Shown here piece by piece: positions 1 to 8,169 of a stretch of DNA of 64,000 nt (positions are counted from its first letter, which is position 1; the number at the start of each line of letters is the position of its first letter). The stretch covers positions 1 to 64,000 of the forward strand of contig NZ_JAUQWH010000035.1 of assembly GCF_030757795.1 (NCBI RefSeq). Reading direction: 5' to 3'. The translations under genes and the position numbers were made by a program. The notes below the pieces were generated by a model, which saw only the letters and a program-made list of their open reading frames with translations, did no database searches and had not been told where the DNA came from. This DNA comes from Actinoplanes oryzae. GTDB lineage: Bacteria > Actinomycetota > Actinomycetes > Mycobacteriales > Micromonosporaceae.

Positions 1-702
1 TCACCCGCCGAACCGCCCCAGAACAACGACATGCGGGGCCGGCTCACGCACACGAACGAGACCCGCCGCAAAGGCATCGTCCTCGCCGCCATGACCAAGC
101 TCAAGCAGGTCTGCAATCATCCCGCCCAGCTCCTCGGCGACGGCTCGCCCCTGCCCGGCCGCTCCGGCAAGCTCGAACGCCTCGAGGAAATCCTCGACGC
201 CGCACTCGGCGCGGGGGAGAGCGTGTTGTGCTTCACGCAGTTCACGCGCTTCGGCTCGATGCTCGTGCCGCACCTCGCCGCGCGGTTCGGGGTCCCGGTG
301 CGCTACCTGCACGGCGGCACCAGCCGGCGCGCCCGCGACGAGACGGTGGCCGCCTTTCAGGCCGACGAACAGCCGGGAATCTTCGTCCTGTCCCTCAAGG
401 CCGGCGGCACCGGTCTCAACCTCACGGCCGCCAACCACGTCGTCCACGTCGACCGCTGGTGGAACCCGGCCACCGAGACCCAGGCCACCGACCGGGCCTT
501 CCGCATCGGCCAGCGCCGCGACGTCCAGGTGCACACCCTCGTCTGCCTCGGCACCCTCGAGGAGCGCATCGACCAGCTGATCACCGGCAAGGGCGCCCTG
601 GCCGAACGGGTCGTCGGCAACGGCGAGGGCTGGCTGACGACGCTGTCGACCGATGAGCTGTACGACCTGGCCCGCCTCGCCCCGGAGGCCGTCAGTGACT
701 GA
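1..702 (+). CDS. SNF2-family DEAD/DEAH-like helicase, C-terminal part (5' end outside window)
   Basis: The reading frame is open from base 1 to the TGA at 700-702, so only the C-terminal RecA-like domain of a larger protein is present. Visible motifs are KLKQVCNHP, LCFTQF, HGGTSR, SLKAGGTGLNLT, DRWWNPATE and the RAFRIGQ arginine-finger motif, all in the order expected for the helicase C domain of bacterial SNF2 ATPases. These enzymes use ATP to translocate on double-stranded DNA; bacterial members are usually tied to transcription or DNA repair, but the exact role here is unknown. The next gene encodes a SWIM zinc-finger protein, the usual partner of this helicase in actinobacteria, which supports the call. 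The ATG at 31 is an internal methionine, not the start. Confidence 0.93.
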   Translation, partial: SPAEPPQNNDMRGRLTHTNETRRKGIVLAAMTKLKQVCNHPAQLLGDGSPLPGRSGKLERLEEILDAALGAGESVLCFTQFTRFGSMLVPHLAARFGVPVRYLHGGTSRRARDETVAAFQADEQPGIFVLSLKAGGTGLNLTAANHVVHVDRWWNPATETQATDRAFRIGQRRDVQVHTLVCLGTLEERIDQLITGKGALAERVVGNGEGWLTTLSTDELYDLARLAPEAVSD

Positions 703-978
703 CCGCACCTCCCCGCCGACCGCGCGTGTCCCCTCCGCGCCCGTCCCTCCCGCGCCCGTTTCTTCCGCGCCCGTGTCTTCCGCACTCCTCCCTCCCGCAC
801 TCCTCCCTTCCGCGCCCGTCTTCTTCGCGCCCGTCTCTTCCGCGCCCGTCTTCTTCGCGCCCGTCTCTTCCGCGCCTGTCTTCTCCGTGCGCGTCTCTTC
901 CGTGCGTGTTTCCTTCGCGCCTGTTCCTCGCCTGCCTGTCTTCGCCGCGGGTGCGTTCTCAAGCCGGGGGAGGCGGTC
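703..978. repeat. Pyrimidine-rich degenerate 15-bp tandem repeat between helicase and SWIM genes
   Basis: About 210 bases of this spacer are built from a 15-bp pyrimidine-rich unit resembling TTCCGCGCCCGTCTC, best preserved between about 721 and 930. Because 15 is a multiple of three, one frame stays open: a GTG at 695 overlapping the helicase stop could be read to a TGA at 980-982 that overlaps the SWIM start, giving only S/F-A-P-V-S repeats. I read it as expanded non-coding DNA, possibly translated as a low-complexity coupling peptide. Confidence 0.6.
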
Positions 979-1719
979 GTGACCGAGTGGTTCTCAGGCC
1001 CGTTCGTGGCCATGTTCGAGGCGCTGCGCATGGCACCCACCTTCGCCAGGGGCCGGCGTGACGCACGAGCCGGGCACGTCCGCCACCTCTCGATCTCCAG
1101 CAGCCTCGTCGTCGCCCAGGTCCGCGGCCCCGACGACGCCCGCCCCTTCCGCGCCCGCATCGCCGTCCGCGCCTTCGGAGCCGCCGAGTGGGCCCGGGTC
1201 GAGGCGAACCTCGCCACCCAGGCGCGCTACACCGCCGACCTCCTGGCCGGCCGCATGCCGGCGGGCATCGAGAACGTCTTCCAGACCGAGGGCCTCACCC
1301 TGCTGCCGCTCTCCCTCGACGAAGTGGCCATGGACTGCACCTGCGAACGCTGGCCCATGCCGTGCATCCACCTGGCCGCCACGTGCTACGCGCTGGCCGA
1401 GTCGTTCGAGACCGACCCCTTCGGCGTCTTCGCCTGGCGCGGCCGCAGCCGCGAGGAACTGCTCACCCACCTCACCGAACTCCGCGTCCCCGCCGCCGAG
1501 CCCCCGCCGGCGCCCGCACCCCCCGCCGAAGCCACCCTCGGCGACTTCACCGACTTCTGGGGCTCCCCGGCGAGCAGCCCGCCCCCACCGGCGGCCACCC
1601 GCCCGGACCTGCTCCTCGACCAACTCGACGCACCGCCCCTGCGCTACGCCGGCCGCACCCTGCCCGACCTCCTGCGACCCGCCTACCTGGCCCTGCCGCC
1701 CCAACTCCCCGAGGACTGA
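979..1719 (+). CDS. SWIM zinc-finger domain protein
   Basis: 246 aa, GTG start chosen because of the GGGGGAGG ribosome site at 966-973. The SWIM signature is CTCERWPMPCIH, a CxCx(n)CxH zinc-binding motif at about residues 118-129, preceded by a conserved beta-rich region (RPFRARIAVRAFGAAEW). SWIM proteins of this type are found beside SNF2 helicases and are thought to contribute nucleic-acid or protein binding to that complex; the function is not experimentally defined as far as I know. The C-terminal third is rich in Pro and Ala (residues about 170-210) and looks like a flexible linker followed by a short conserved tail. It lies directly downstream of the helicase, separated by repeat DNA, and is probably in the same transcription unit. 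Confidence 0.88.
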   Translation: MTEWFSGPFVAMFEALRMAPTFARGRRDARAGHVRHLSISSSLVVAQVRGPDDARPFRARIAVRAFGAAEWARVEANLATQARYTADLLAGRMPAGIENVFQTEGLTLLPLSLDEVAMDCTCERWPMPCIHLAATCYALAESFETDPFGVFAWRGRSREELLTHLTELRVPAAEPPPAPAPPAEATLGDFTDFWGSPASSPPPPAATRPDLLLDQLDAPPLRYAGRTLPDLLRPAYLALPPQLPED

Positions 1720-2134
1720 CTCGGGCAGCCGCGCCCCCTTGGCCCCGGGGCACGCGGCTCGCTCCCCGCGTCCCGCCACATCGGCTCCGCACCTGCCCAC
1801 CGCATCCCGCCCGCCGCGACCCCGACCTTCACGTCTCGTCCCCCGAGCGCTTCATCTTGTCCCCGACGCTTCGTTCGATGCCCGAAGTCTTGTGCTCCGA
1901 GCGCTTCCTCCCGCGCCCGCGCCCCATGGTCCGCGCGCGACAGCATGCGCTGCTCCTCGTGTGCGCCCTGGCACTCTGGCTGCTCCTCGTTCGCGTGCCG
2001 GCAGTTCGGCCTGCTCCTCGTGCGCGCCCCGCAGCGTGTCCTGCTCCTCGTGCGCGCCAGGTGCATGGCCCTGTCCCTCGTGCGTCCAGCACGGGCGCGC
2101 CGGCCGGTACCGGGTCACCGACGGCGGTCGGAGG
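1720..2134. repeat. Intergenic region with degenerate 30-bp tandem repeats
   Basis: The spacer between the convergent SWIM and lectin genes carries five units beginning CTGCTCCTCG at about 1950, 1980, 2011, 2041 and 2071, that is a 30-31 bp period. A shorter duplicated block with CCGAGCGCTTC is seen at about 1846 and 1898. I find no convincing gene here. Confidence 0.6.
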
Positions 2135-3076
2135 TCAGGGCAGGCGCCACTGCTGGTTCGCCCCGCCCATGCAGCGGTCGAGCCGGACGCCCGCGCCCTG
2201 CTGCGAACCGTTCGACCGATCCGTCAGGCACTCGTTCGAGTTCGCGTTCACCAGCGTGCCGCCCGCTCCGATCTGCCACCGGGCCGCCGAACGCCGCTGC
2301 TCGCAGTCGTCGATGCGCACCTCGTCGTCGCGCGCCGCCTGTGCGCACTTGCCCGTGACCCGCAGCGTGCCGTCGGTGCTGACCGTCCACAGCTGCGCGG
2401 CCGTGCCGTTGCAACCGAACACCTGCACATGATTGCCGTCCACCGACACGCCACCGTTGAGATCGAGGCACAGCCCACCCGGCCCGACGATCGTCCCCGT
2501 ACGGTCAGCCGGCGCCAGACTCGGCACCGCCGGCGCGCTCGATGCCCCCGGCGTGGCCGCCCTGCTCGTCGGCGCGCTGGCCGGGACGTTCCCCGCCGGG
2601 GCAGACGCGGACGAGGCCGGTCGACGCGTGGCCGTACCCGTCGGGTCACTCCGCCCGTCGCCCGCCACCGTGGTGCCGGGGTCGGCTCCCGCCCGGGCCG
2701 TGGTCGACACGCCGGACGCGGACGGCGCGCCGGAGGTCGCCCGGGACCACGGCGGCAGGCTGACATCCGTGTACGCCCGGGGCGTGCCCGGCTCCTCGCT
2801 CCGCAACACCGCGCCGAGCCCGACCAGCCCGGCCGCGACGACGACCGCGGCCGCCAGCGCCCCGAGCGCGAGCACCCGGCGGCGGCGCGGAGCCCGGACC
2901 GGCTTGGCCCCGATCGTAGGAAGCGGCACCGTCGGATCGGCGACCGGTGCGGGCGGCGGCGAGGGCCAGGTGGCAGCGGACGACCGTGGCGCCTCGTCCA
3001 GCACGTACGGCCGGACGAGCAACGGATCCCCGTCGCCGTCCGCAACCCCGCGCGTGTCGTCGTCCTGCTGCGTCAT
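2135..3076 (-). CDS. Membrane-anchored ricin-B-type lectin domain protein
   Basis: 313 aa. An acidic N-terminal cytoplasmic tail (about 60 residues) is followed by RAPRRRR and one transmembrane helix (about residues 68-92), then a Ser/Thr/Ala/Pro-rich extracellular linker (about 95-190) and a C-terminal ricin-type beta-trefoil. The trefoil shows the QxW-like repeats AAQLWTV, AARWQI and NQQWRLP with paired cysteines (GLCLDL, GCNG, KCAQ, DDCEQ, NECL, DRCMG). Such domains bind carbohydrate; exposure on the cell surface with a flexible stalk suggests attachment to polysaccharide or to the cell's own envelope. ATG start at 3076 with a GAAGGGCAGG-like ribosome site. No enzyme domain is attached, which is unusual since many actinobacterial ricin-B modules are fused to hydrolases. 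Confidence 0.88.
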   Translation of the reverse strand: MTQQDDDTRGVADGDGDPLLVRPYVLDEAPRSSAATWPSPPPAPVADPTVPLPTIGAKPVRAPRRRRVLALGALAAAVVVAAGLVGLGAVLRSEEPGTPRAYTDVSLPPWSRATSGAPSASGVSTTARAGADPGTTVAGDGRSDPTGTATRRPASSASAPAGNVPASAPTSRAATPGASSAPAVPSLAPADRTGTIVGPGGLCLDLNGGVSVDGNHVQVFGCNGTAAQLWTVSTDGTLRVTGKCAQAARDDEVRIDDCEQRRSAARWQIGAGGTLVNANSNECLTDRSNGSQQGAGVRLDRCMGGANQQWRLP

Positions 3077-3502
3077 TCCTGCCCTTCGCCCCGCGCCGGT
3101 CCACAGCCCCGTCCGGCCGGAGCCCTGCCCGCCCGTCCCGGCTGGCCGATGCCCTGCCCGCCCGGTCCACTCGCCGGCCTATGCCCTGCCCACCCGACCC
3201 GGCTGGCCGATGCCCGCCCGGCTGTCACTCCGGCCATCGCCCGTCCACTCGCCGGCCGCGCGCGCCCGAAAGCCGTCCCGCAAGCCCGCGGTCGTGTGCC
3301 ACCCGCGGTCCTGTGGTCATGGCCTCCCGGCGCCCGGCGGTCACGTGCCGTCGAGCGTCCGGTGGTCGCGTGCCGTCCGGCACTCCTGCGGACGGTACCG
3401 GTTCCGCGTCCGGCCCGAAGCCGTCCGAACGTTCATGATCTTAGGACTGCTTTAACCATCAACTAACTCCGGTTTAGGTGTCCACACCGGAAAGTCACCG
3501 GC
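3077..3502. repeat. Divergent intergenic region with GC-rich duplicated blocks and promoter region of the next gene
   Basis: Between about 3115 and 3260 two types of blocks recur: CCGGCTGGCCGATGCCC (about 3138 and 3199) and GTCCACTCGCCGGCC (about 3165 and 3243). The last 80 bases before the secreted-protein gene are much more AT-rich (TTTAACCATCAACTAAC) and contain the inverted half-sites CCGGT...ACCGG around 3471-3491, so the promoter for the gene at 3503 must lie here. No gene seen. Confidence 0.5.
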
Positions 3503-4516
3503 ATGTCGAAACTCCGCTCCTTGAGCGTCGCAGCCGCCCTGCTCGCCGCCGTCCCGCTGGTCGCGATCACCGCACCGACCGCCGCCTCCGCGGCCAGCTC
3601 CAAGTTCTGTGACGGCGGCAGCTACACGGTGCTGGGCAAGACCGGCACCAAGGACCGCTTCCGGGGCACGGTCGCGGCGCCCGCGGCCCGCTTCGCTGTG
3701 CAGGGCAAGTACACCAAGTTCACGATCGATCCGGCCTCCTTCGCCATCTACGACTACGCCTTCACCGGCGCCGCCAACCGGGGCGACATGACCGGCGGGC
3801 GGCCCACCCCCGTCTACGCGAGCAAGGTGCCCGACCACCGCGGCCTGTCCCTTGCCGGCTCGATCAGCCTCGAACTGCGCGACGAGGACATGACCATCTC
3901 CCGCACGGGCCCGGCCGGCCTGAGCATGAAGATCCAGGCCAAGGACTGCGCCCAGGGCGGCATCTTCCAGATGGAGGTCGAGCGCGGCGACGGCACCCGG
4001 ACCCGCATCGTGCACACGCTCGCGGACTCCACCTTCTACTACGACAACCCGAACTTCCGCGCGAACCTGGGCCAGTTCCTCGGCTCCGGCTGCACCAGCC
4101 CGGCGACCGGCCCGGCCGGGGACGCCTGCGTCCGGGTCAGCCCCCGGGTCAACATCGGCAGCGACACCGCCCCGAAGCTGATCCTGCGCGACAGCGCCCA
4201 GGTGGCCACCCGCATCCCCCAGGCGTCCTGCGGCCCGGACTTCACCAACACCCTCGGCCTCTCCGAGACCCGCGACCACTGCGGCGCCACGAGCATCTGG
4301 GACGTGGCCTCGGGCGGCCGGCTGGGCATGGTCACGGGCGAGGACGCCACGGAGGTCGCCAACCCGCCGACCAACTGCACCGAGGACTGCGAAGCCGGCA
4401 ACCAGGTCCGTGGGGAACTCGCGGTGCTCGGCTTCCCCGCCCCCGTCCCGGCCGCCTCCCGGCTCACGCCGCGCACCTCGCCCGACGGCCTGACCGCCCC
4501 GCTCACCGCGCCCTGA
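3503..4516 (+). CDS. Secreted protein of unknown function
   Basis: 337 aa. A classical Sec signal peptide is visible (SKLRSLSVAAALLAAVPLV, with cleavage after about residue 32 at an A-S-A site). The mature protein begins with a cysteine-containing segment and has at least eight cysteines that could form disulfides. The first half of the mature protein (about residues 36-200) is beta-rich with few Pro/Ala stretches; a Cys-rich second half (CTSPATG, ASCGPDF, DHCGA, NCTEDCEA) follows. I do not recognise a family. The ribosome site GGAAAG is 8 bases before the ATG. A hairpin at 4561-4592 would end the transcript. It stands alone, with no operon partners, so no function can be inferred from context. 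Confidence 0.8.
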   Translation: MSKLRSLSVAAALLAAVPLVAITAPTAASAASSKFCDGGSYTVLGKTGTKDRFRGTVAAPAARFAVQGKYTKFTIDPASFAIYDYAFTGAANRGDMTGGRPTPVYASKVPDHRGLSLAGSISLELRDEDMTISRTGPAGLSMKIQAKDCAQGGIFQMEVERGDGTRTRIVHTLADSTFYYDNPNFRANLGQFLGSGCTSPATGPAGDACVRVSPRVNIGSDTAPKLILRDSAQVATRIPQASCGPDFTNTLGLSETRDHCGATSIWDVASGGRLGMVTGEDATEVANPPTNCTEDCEAGNQVRGELAVLGFPAPVPAASRLTPRTSPDGLTAPLTAP

Positions 4517-4560
4517 CCGCTCGCCGCGCCCAGCGCTGACAATCCGGAAGCACTCCTCCG

Positions 4561-4592
4561 GTGGCTCGCCGTCCCCAATGACGACGAGCCAC
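4561..4592 (+). terminator. Hairpin downstream of the secreted-protein gene
   Basis: GTGGCTCG (4561-4568) pairs with CGAGCCAC (4585-4592), and CGTC/GACG extends the stem inward with one mismatch, leaving a six-base loop. No T-tract follows, which is common for actinobacterial terminators. It lies between convergent genes and could serve both. Confidence 0.55.
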
Positions 4593-4595
4593 CCC

Positions 4596-4685
4596 AGCGT
4601 TCCCGGCGCCGCCGGGCTGCTCGCCTTCGCCGGCCACCGCAGCGTTCCCGGCGCCGCCCGGCTGCTCGCCTTCGCGGGCACCGAA
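4596..4685. repeat. Two tandem copies of a 45-bp unit
   Basis: Copies begin with AGCGTTCCCGGCGCCGCC at 4596 and 4641, differing by a few bases. They lie between the terminator and the 3' end of the minus-strand VIT/vWA gene. They are not coding in a way I can support. Confidence 0.6.
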
Positions 4686-4737
4686 CACGCCGAGCCCGGC
4701 CTCACATCGCGCATCCACGGCTTAGCCCCGACGGCCG

Positions 4738-7482
4738 CTACTTCCAGAAGGGCTTCCGCCGCCGCTTCTCCGGCGACTTGGGCGCCCCCGGAGGCTGCGG
4801 CACCCCGGTAGACGGCGGCCCCGCAGGCGGCTGTGGCACCCCGGTAGACGGCGGCTCCGCAGGCGGCTGTGGCACCCAGGTCGACGGCGGCTCGGCAGGC
4901 GGTTGCGGAACTCCGGTCGAAGGCGGCCCAGCGGGTGGCTGCGGCACTCCAGAGACAGCGGCCGCCACGAACTCGTCCAGCTTCGCCAGGACGCTCCGCC
5001 AGGCCGCTGGCATGTCGCGCAGGTCGGCGATCGTCTCCAGCGCAGCCCGCAGCGGGGCCACCCCCGGATCGGTCCGCCCGGTCAGCAGGGCACTCAACCG
5101 GGTGGCGAGATCGGCGAGCATGATGCGCCGCTCCGCCACAGGCCGCGCTCCGGCCGCGCGCAGCCGCTCGGCCTCGGTCCGGACGATGGCCACGAGGTCG
5201 TGCAGCGGATCCGCCACAGGTGTGGGCCGAGGCGGCCCGGCCGGCTGCCACGGCGCGTTGCCGAGGCCGTCGTAGGGCGTGGGAGCGGCCGCCCCGCTCA
5301 CATCGGGTGGACTCGCCGCCTCCGCGGCACCCGCACCGGATGTGGAAGCGCTCGCCGCCACATCCTCCGTGGCACCCGCGAGCGGCGCGCCCCCCGCTGA
5401 GGCCCCTGTAACCGGCGCAGCGGGCGGCGGACCACCTGCGACCGGGCCACCCGCGACCGGAGCGTCCGCGGCTCCCGGCATGCGCGGCGAGCGTGCCGGG
5501 CTCGGTCGGCCGGCGCCACCGGTGCGCCCCCGAGCCAGCTGCGGACCCTTGGCCCGCAGCATCGGCGCTCCCGCCGGGGCGGGCGGCATCGCGCTCAGGA
5601 AGGTCGTCGCCCCGAACCCGGCCGCGCGACCCATGACCGGCGCGGGCTCGTCGAACATCGCCCAGCCCGACGGCGCGTCGACCGGCTGAGTCACCTTCTT
5701 GACCTTGCCGCCCTCGTTGACGATGCGGCTGTCCACCGCCACGTACGCGGTGAAGCGCGAAAGCACCCCCTGCGCCAGGGAAACCCGGAGAATCTCGGGC
5801 TCGACGCTGTGGTCTCCCGCCGCGTACGCGTCCTCGAGCTCGCGGATGCGCCCGCGGGCCCACTGGGCGGCGATCGCGGGCTCGTCGCTGGTCCGGACCG
5901 GCACCTCGATCCGGAACTCCTCCTCGTCGGGCGTGAGCCCGCGCACGGTCAGCGCGGCCGGCACCGCGCCCGTGTGGTGGCCGAAGAGCACCAGCGGCAC
6001 GCCCGGGTAGAGCGACTGAGGCCGGCCCGGCGCGACGCCGTCGACGGTGATGCCGGTGACGAGCGGCGAGCTGATGCGCTGGTGGATCTGGTCCATCGCC
6101 TCGTCGAGCCGGTCCTCGCTCTCGACCAGCTCACAGCGCCCCGCACCGATCGCGGCGAGGCGGCCGAGGAATCCGGCGTTGACCGCCCGGTCGATGCCGA
6201 CGGCGTGGATGCGGATGCCGGCGGCGAGCGTGGTCACCTCGCCGAGGATGTGGTCCTCGTTGCCGACCTGGCCGTCGGTGACCAGCACGAGCACCCGGTC
6301 GCGCCCCTCGGTGGCGCTGAGGAGCTGCAGCCCCGAGCGCAGGGGAGCCAGCAGCTCCGTGCCGCCGCGGGCATTGACCCCGGCCAGGTGCTCGATCGCC
6401 CGGAAGCGGTGCCGGTCGGTGGCCTCGGACAGGCCGGTGCCCAGCTCCGCGGGATGGTCCACACTGTGGTCGAACGTCAGCACCGCGAACCGGTCCGCTG
6501 CCGTGAGCGTGTCCACGACGCGGGCCGCGGCGCGGCGGGCGGCCACCATCTTCCAACCGGCCATGCTGCCCGAGCGGTCGAGCAGCAGGACCACGTCCTT
6601 GGGGCGGGGCGGCGCGCTGCCGGCGGCCGGGGGCAGGACCACCAGCTGGTACGCCGAAGCGTCGCCCGCCGGCGCGAACACGGCCCCGCTGCCGTCCCCC
6701 GCGAACGGCAGGCGCAGCACGAAGTCGCGGTCGGCGCGGTCGCCGGGCGTGATCTCGATGCGGTTGCCCTCGGTGACGACGGTGTGCAGGCTGGATCGCA
6801 CCTCGCCGAGCGGCAGGCCGGCCGTGTCGATGTCGACGCCGATCGAGAGCCGCAACGGGTTGGGGAAGCCGGGCAGCAGCACGGGCGGCGTGATGCGGGA
6901 CGCGTCGGGCACCACGTCGGTGTCCAGCGCCTGGCCGTCGCCGCTCTGCTCGCCGGGCAGCGGCGTGCCGGGGATGTAACGTGGCGCCACCACGAGCGGG
7001 AATCGGAAGGTCGCCGCGTCGTCCTCCCAGGCCAGCGGGGTGACCATGGTCAGCTCGACGGCGACGCGCTCGCCGGGCGGGATGTTGCCGGCGCGCATCG
7101 TGAAGACGTCCGGCCGGTCCTCCTCCGCGATGGCGGCGCGCTTGCCCTCCCGGAGCGCCTGGTCGTACGTCTCCCGGGCCTCGCCGCGCTCGCGCAGCTC
7201 CGCCTCGACGGTGCGGCCGTCGGCGGAGAGGGTCATCCGCGTGACCGCGGCCCTGTCCGGCAGCGGAAAGACATACGTCGCCTCCAGCGCGGTGTCGTGC
7301 GCGTTGACGAACTCGGTGGTGACGACGGTGCGGGCGACCAGGCCCGTGATCGTGGCCTGGACGTCGAGCCGGTCGAGGGGGAGGTTGCCGCGGTCGGTGC
7401 GCAGGGCGCCCAGGCCGCCGTCGGGCAGGCTGTGGAGCCGGTCGGCCTCGGCCGGCGCCATCGGGGTGACGGAAAGGGTCAT
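4738..7482 (-). CDS. VIT domain and von Willebrand factor A domain protein
   Basis: 914 aa. Residues about 20-150 are a VIT domain (vault/inter-alpha-trypsin type: TVVTTEFVNAHDTALEATYVF is the core region, given here only as its characteristic N-terminal segment). A vWA domain follows at about 290-460 with an intact metal-ion-dependent adhesion site: DRSGS, a GGTEL threonine and VTDG. The C-terminal 200 residues are Pro/Ala-rich and end in a 12-residue tandem repeat (unit like PQPPAEPPSTGV, 36 bp, about 4790-4950) before a basic tail. No signal peptide is seen, so it is probably cytoplasmic. Family members in actinobacteria are of unknown function. It overlaps the MerR gene by 4 bp (ATGA), showing translational coupling, so the MerR protein probably controls it. 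Confidence 0.88.
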   Translation of the reverse strand: MTLSVTPMAPAEADRLHSLPDGGLGALRTDRGNLPLDRLDVQATITGLVARTVVTTEFVNAHDTALEATYVFPLPDRAAVTRMTLSADGRTVEAELRERGEARETYDQALREGKRAAIAEEDRPDVFTMRAGNIPPGERVAVELTMVTPLAWEDDAATFRFPLVVAPRYIPGTPLPGEQSGDGQALDTDVVPDASRITPPVLLPGFPNPLRLSIGVDIDTAGLPLGEVRSSLHTVVTEGNRIEITPGDRADRDFVLRLPFAGDGSGAVFAPAGDASAYQLVVLPPAAGSAPPRPKDVVLLLDRSGSMAGWKMVAARRAAARVVDTLTAADRFAVLTFDHSVDHPAELGTGLSEATDRHRFRAIEHLAGVNARGGTELLAPLRSGLQLLSATEGRDRVLVLVTDGQVGNEDHILGEVTTLAAGIRIHAVGIDRAVNAGFLGRLAAIGAGRCELVESEDRLDEAMDQIHQRISSPLVTGITVDGVAPGRPQSLYPGVPLVLFGHHTGAVPAALTVRGLTPDEEEFRIEVPVRTSDEPAIAAQWARGRIRELEDAYAAGDHSVEPEILRVSLAQGVLSRFTAYVAVDSRIVNEGGKVKKVTQPVDAPSGWAMFDEPAPVMGRAAGFGATTFLSAMPPAPAGAPMLRAKGPQLARGRTGGAGRPSPARSPRMPGAADAPVAGGPVAGGPPPAAPVTGASAGGAPLAGATEDVAASASTSGAGAAEAASPPDVSGAAAPTPYDGLGNAPWQPAGPPRPTPVADPLHDLVAIVRTEAERLRAAGARPVAERRIMLADLATRLSALLTGRTDPGVAPLRAALETIADLRDMPAAWRSVLAKLDEFVAAAVSGVPQPPAGPPSTGVPQPPAEPPSTWVPQPPAEPPSTGVPQPPAGPPSTGVPQPPGAPKSPEKRRRKPFWK
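4785..4950. repeat. 36-bp in-frame tandem repeat at the 3' end of the VIT/vWA gene
   Basis: Four to five units of 36 bp (12 codons) recur at the very 3' end of the coding region. On the plus strand each begins GGCGGCTGYGGCAC. They encode the PQPPAxPPSTxV tail repeat of the protein. Confidence 0.75.
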
Positions 7483-8075
7483 GCGGGGCTCCCATCATTG
7501 AGCAGTCCACGTGCGGCGAGCAGAGTCATCAGGGGCTGGGCAGCGTCGGCGATCGCCTCCAGGTCGGGTGTGCCGGGGCGAGCGGGGAGGACCAGGATGG
7601 CCCCGCCGCCCAGCGCGATGCCACCGAGCTCGCGCAAGCCTGTGGATAACTCCGGTGACACGGGTGCCGGCGGGGTGGGAGGCGCGGGCGGCGGCGGGAG
7701 GGCGGCCGGCGTGGCGGCCCAGAAACGCGGGCGAGCCGAGGCGGTGTCCACCGCCGACGCTGTGCCGTCCAGCAGGGACTCCGGCACGCGGGCCGCGGCG
7801 GTGAGGTCCTCGTCGGTGGCCCCGGCCAGCTCCGCCTGGATCTCCGCGAGCGAGCGGCCCTCCGCCTGCCGGCGCTTCACCGCGACGATCTGCAACAGGT
7901 GCCGCGGCCCGTAGAGAGCGTTGCGACCGCGCATGCCGGAGGGGCGGTCGACCAGGCCGGTCGTCGTGTACCACCGGACGGCCCGGCGGTCGGGCAGCTC
8001 GCGGACCCGGCCGTTGGGCGCCCCGGGGTATTCAGCCGCGAGGGCCCGGTGCACCCGGGTCAGAAGCTCGTCCAT
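7479..8075 (-). CDS. MerR-family transcriptional regulator
   Basis: 198 aa with the start at the ATG MDELL; an in-frame ATG at 8093 would add six residues. The N-terminal half is a MerR winged helix-turn-helix: RAVRWYTTTGLVDRP is the recognition region and the wing contains YGPRHLLQIVAVKRRQ. A second helix (LAEIQAELAG) follows; the C-terminal half is Pro/Ala-rich with a short conserved end, and has no Cys set for metal sensing. I prefer the shorter start because the -35-like TTGACA (8121-8116) and a CATCAT -10 (8097-8092) would put transcription start after the ATG at 8093. It is the first gene of a two-gene operon with the VIT/vWA gene (4-bp overlap). Two perfect palindromes in its promoter suggest autoregulation. 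Confidence 0.88.
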   Translation of the reverse strand: MDELLTRVHRALAAEYPGAPNGRVRELPDRRAVRWYTTTGLVDRPSGMRGRNALYGPRHLLQIVAVKRRQAEGRSLAEIQAELAGATDEDLTAAARVPESLLDGTASAVDTASARPRFWAATPAALPPPPAPPTPPAPVSPELSTGLRELGGIALGGGAILVLPARPGTPDLEAIADAAQPLMTLLAARGLLNDGSPA

Positions 8076-8095
8076 CGTCCACACGCCGACCATGA

Positions 8096-8120
8096 TGACA
8101 CTGTCAATGTGACACTGTCA
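8096..8120. promoter_or_regulatory. Double palindromic operator at the MerR gene promoter
   Basis: The 11-bp perfect palindrome TGACACTGTCA occurs twice, at 8096-8106 and 8110-8120, 14 bp apart. The copies cover the -35 and spacer of the minus-strand promoter. MerR proteins bind such short inverted repeats between -35 and -10, so autoregulation by the adjacent gene product is the simplest reading. The divergent hydrolase gene may share control. Confidence 0.7.
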
Positions 8121-8157
8121 ACGTGTGGAGAGCGGGCCGGGGCGATCTTCGACGCGC

Positions 8158-8163
8158 TAGCCT
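8158..8163 (+). promoter_or_regulatory. -10 element of a probable leaderless transcript
   Basis: TAGCCT ends six bases before the GTG at 8170, the spacing that puts transcription start on the start codon. There is no ribosome site. Confidence 0.55.
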
Positions 8164-8169
8164 GCGGTG

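Noticed and set aside
4578-4811. 77-codon plus-strand frame in the spacer
   Set aside because: It is made of the 45-bp duplicate and the antisense of the vWA tail repeat.
3452-5863. 803-codon minus-strand frame spanning the secreted protein and part of the VIT/vWA gene
   Set aside because: It is an off-frame shadow of two recognisable genes; composition is Ala/Gly/Arg-rich and no motif is seen.
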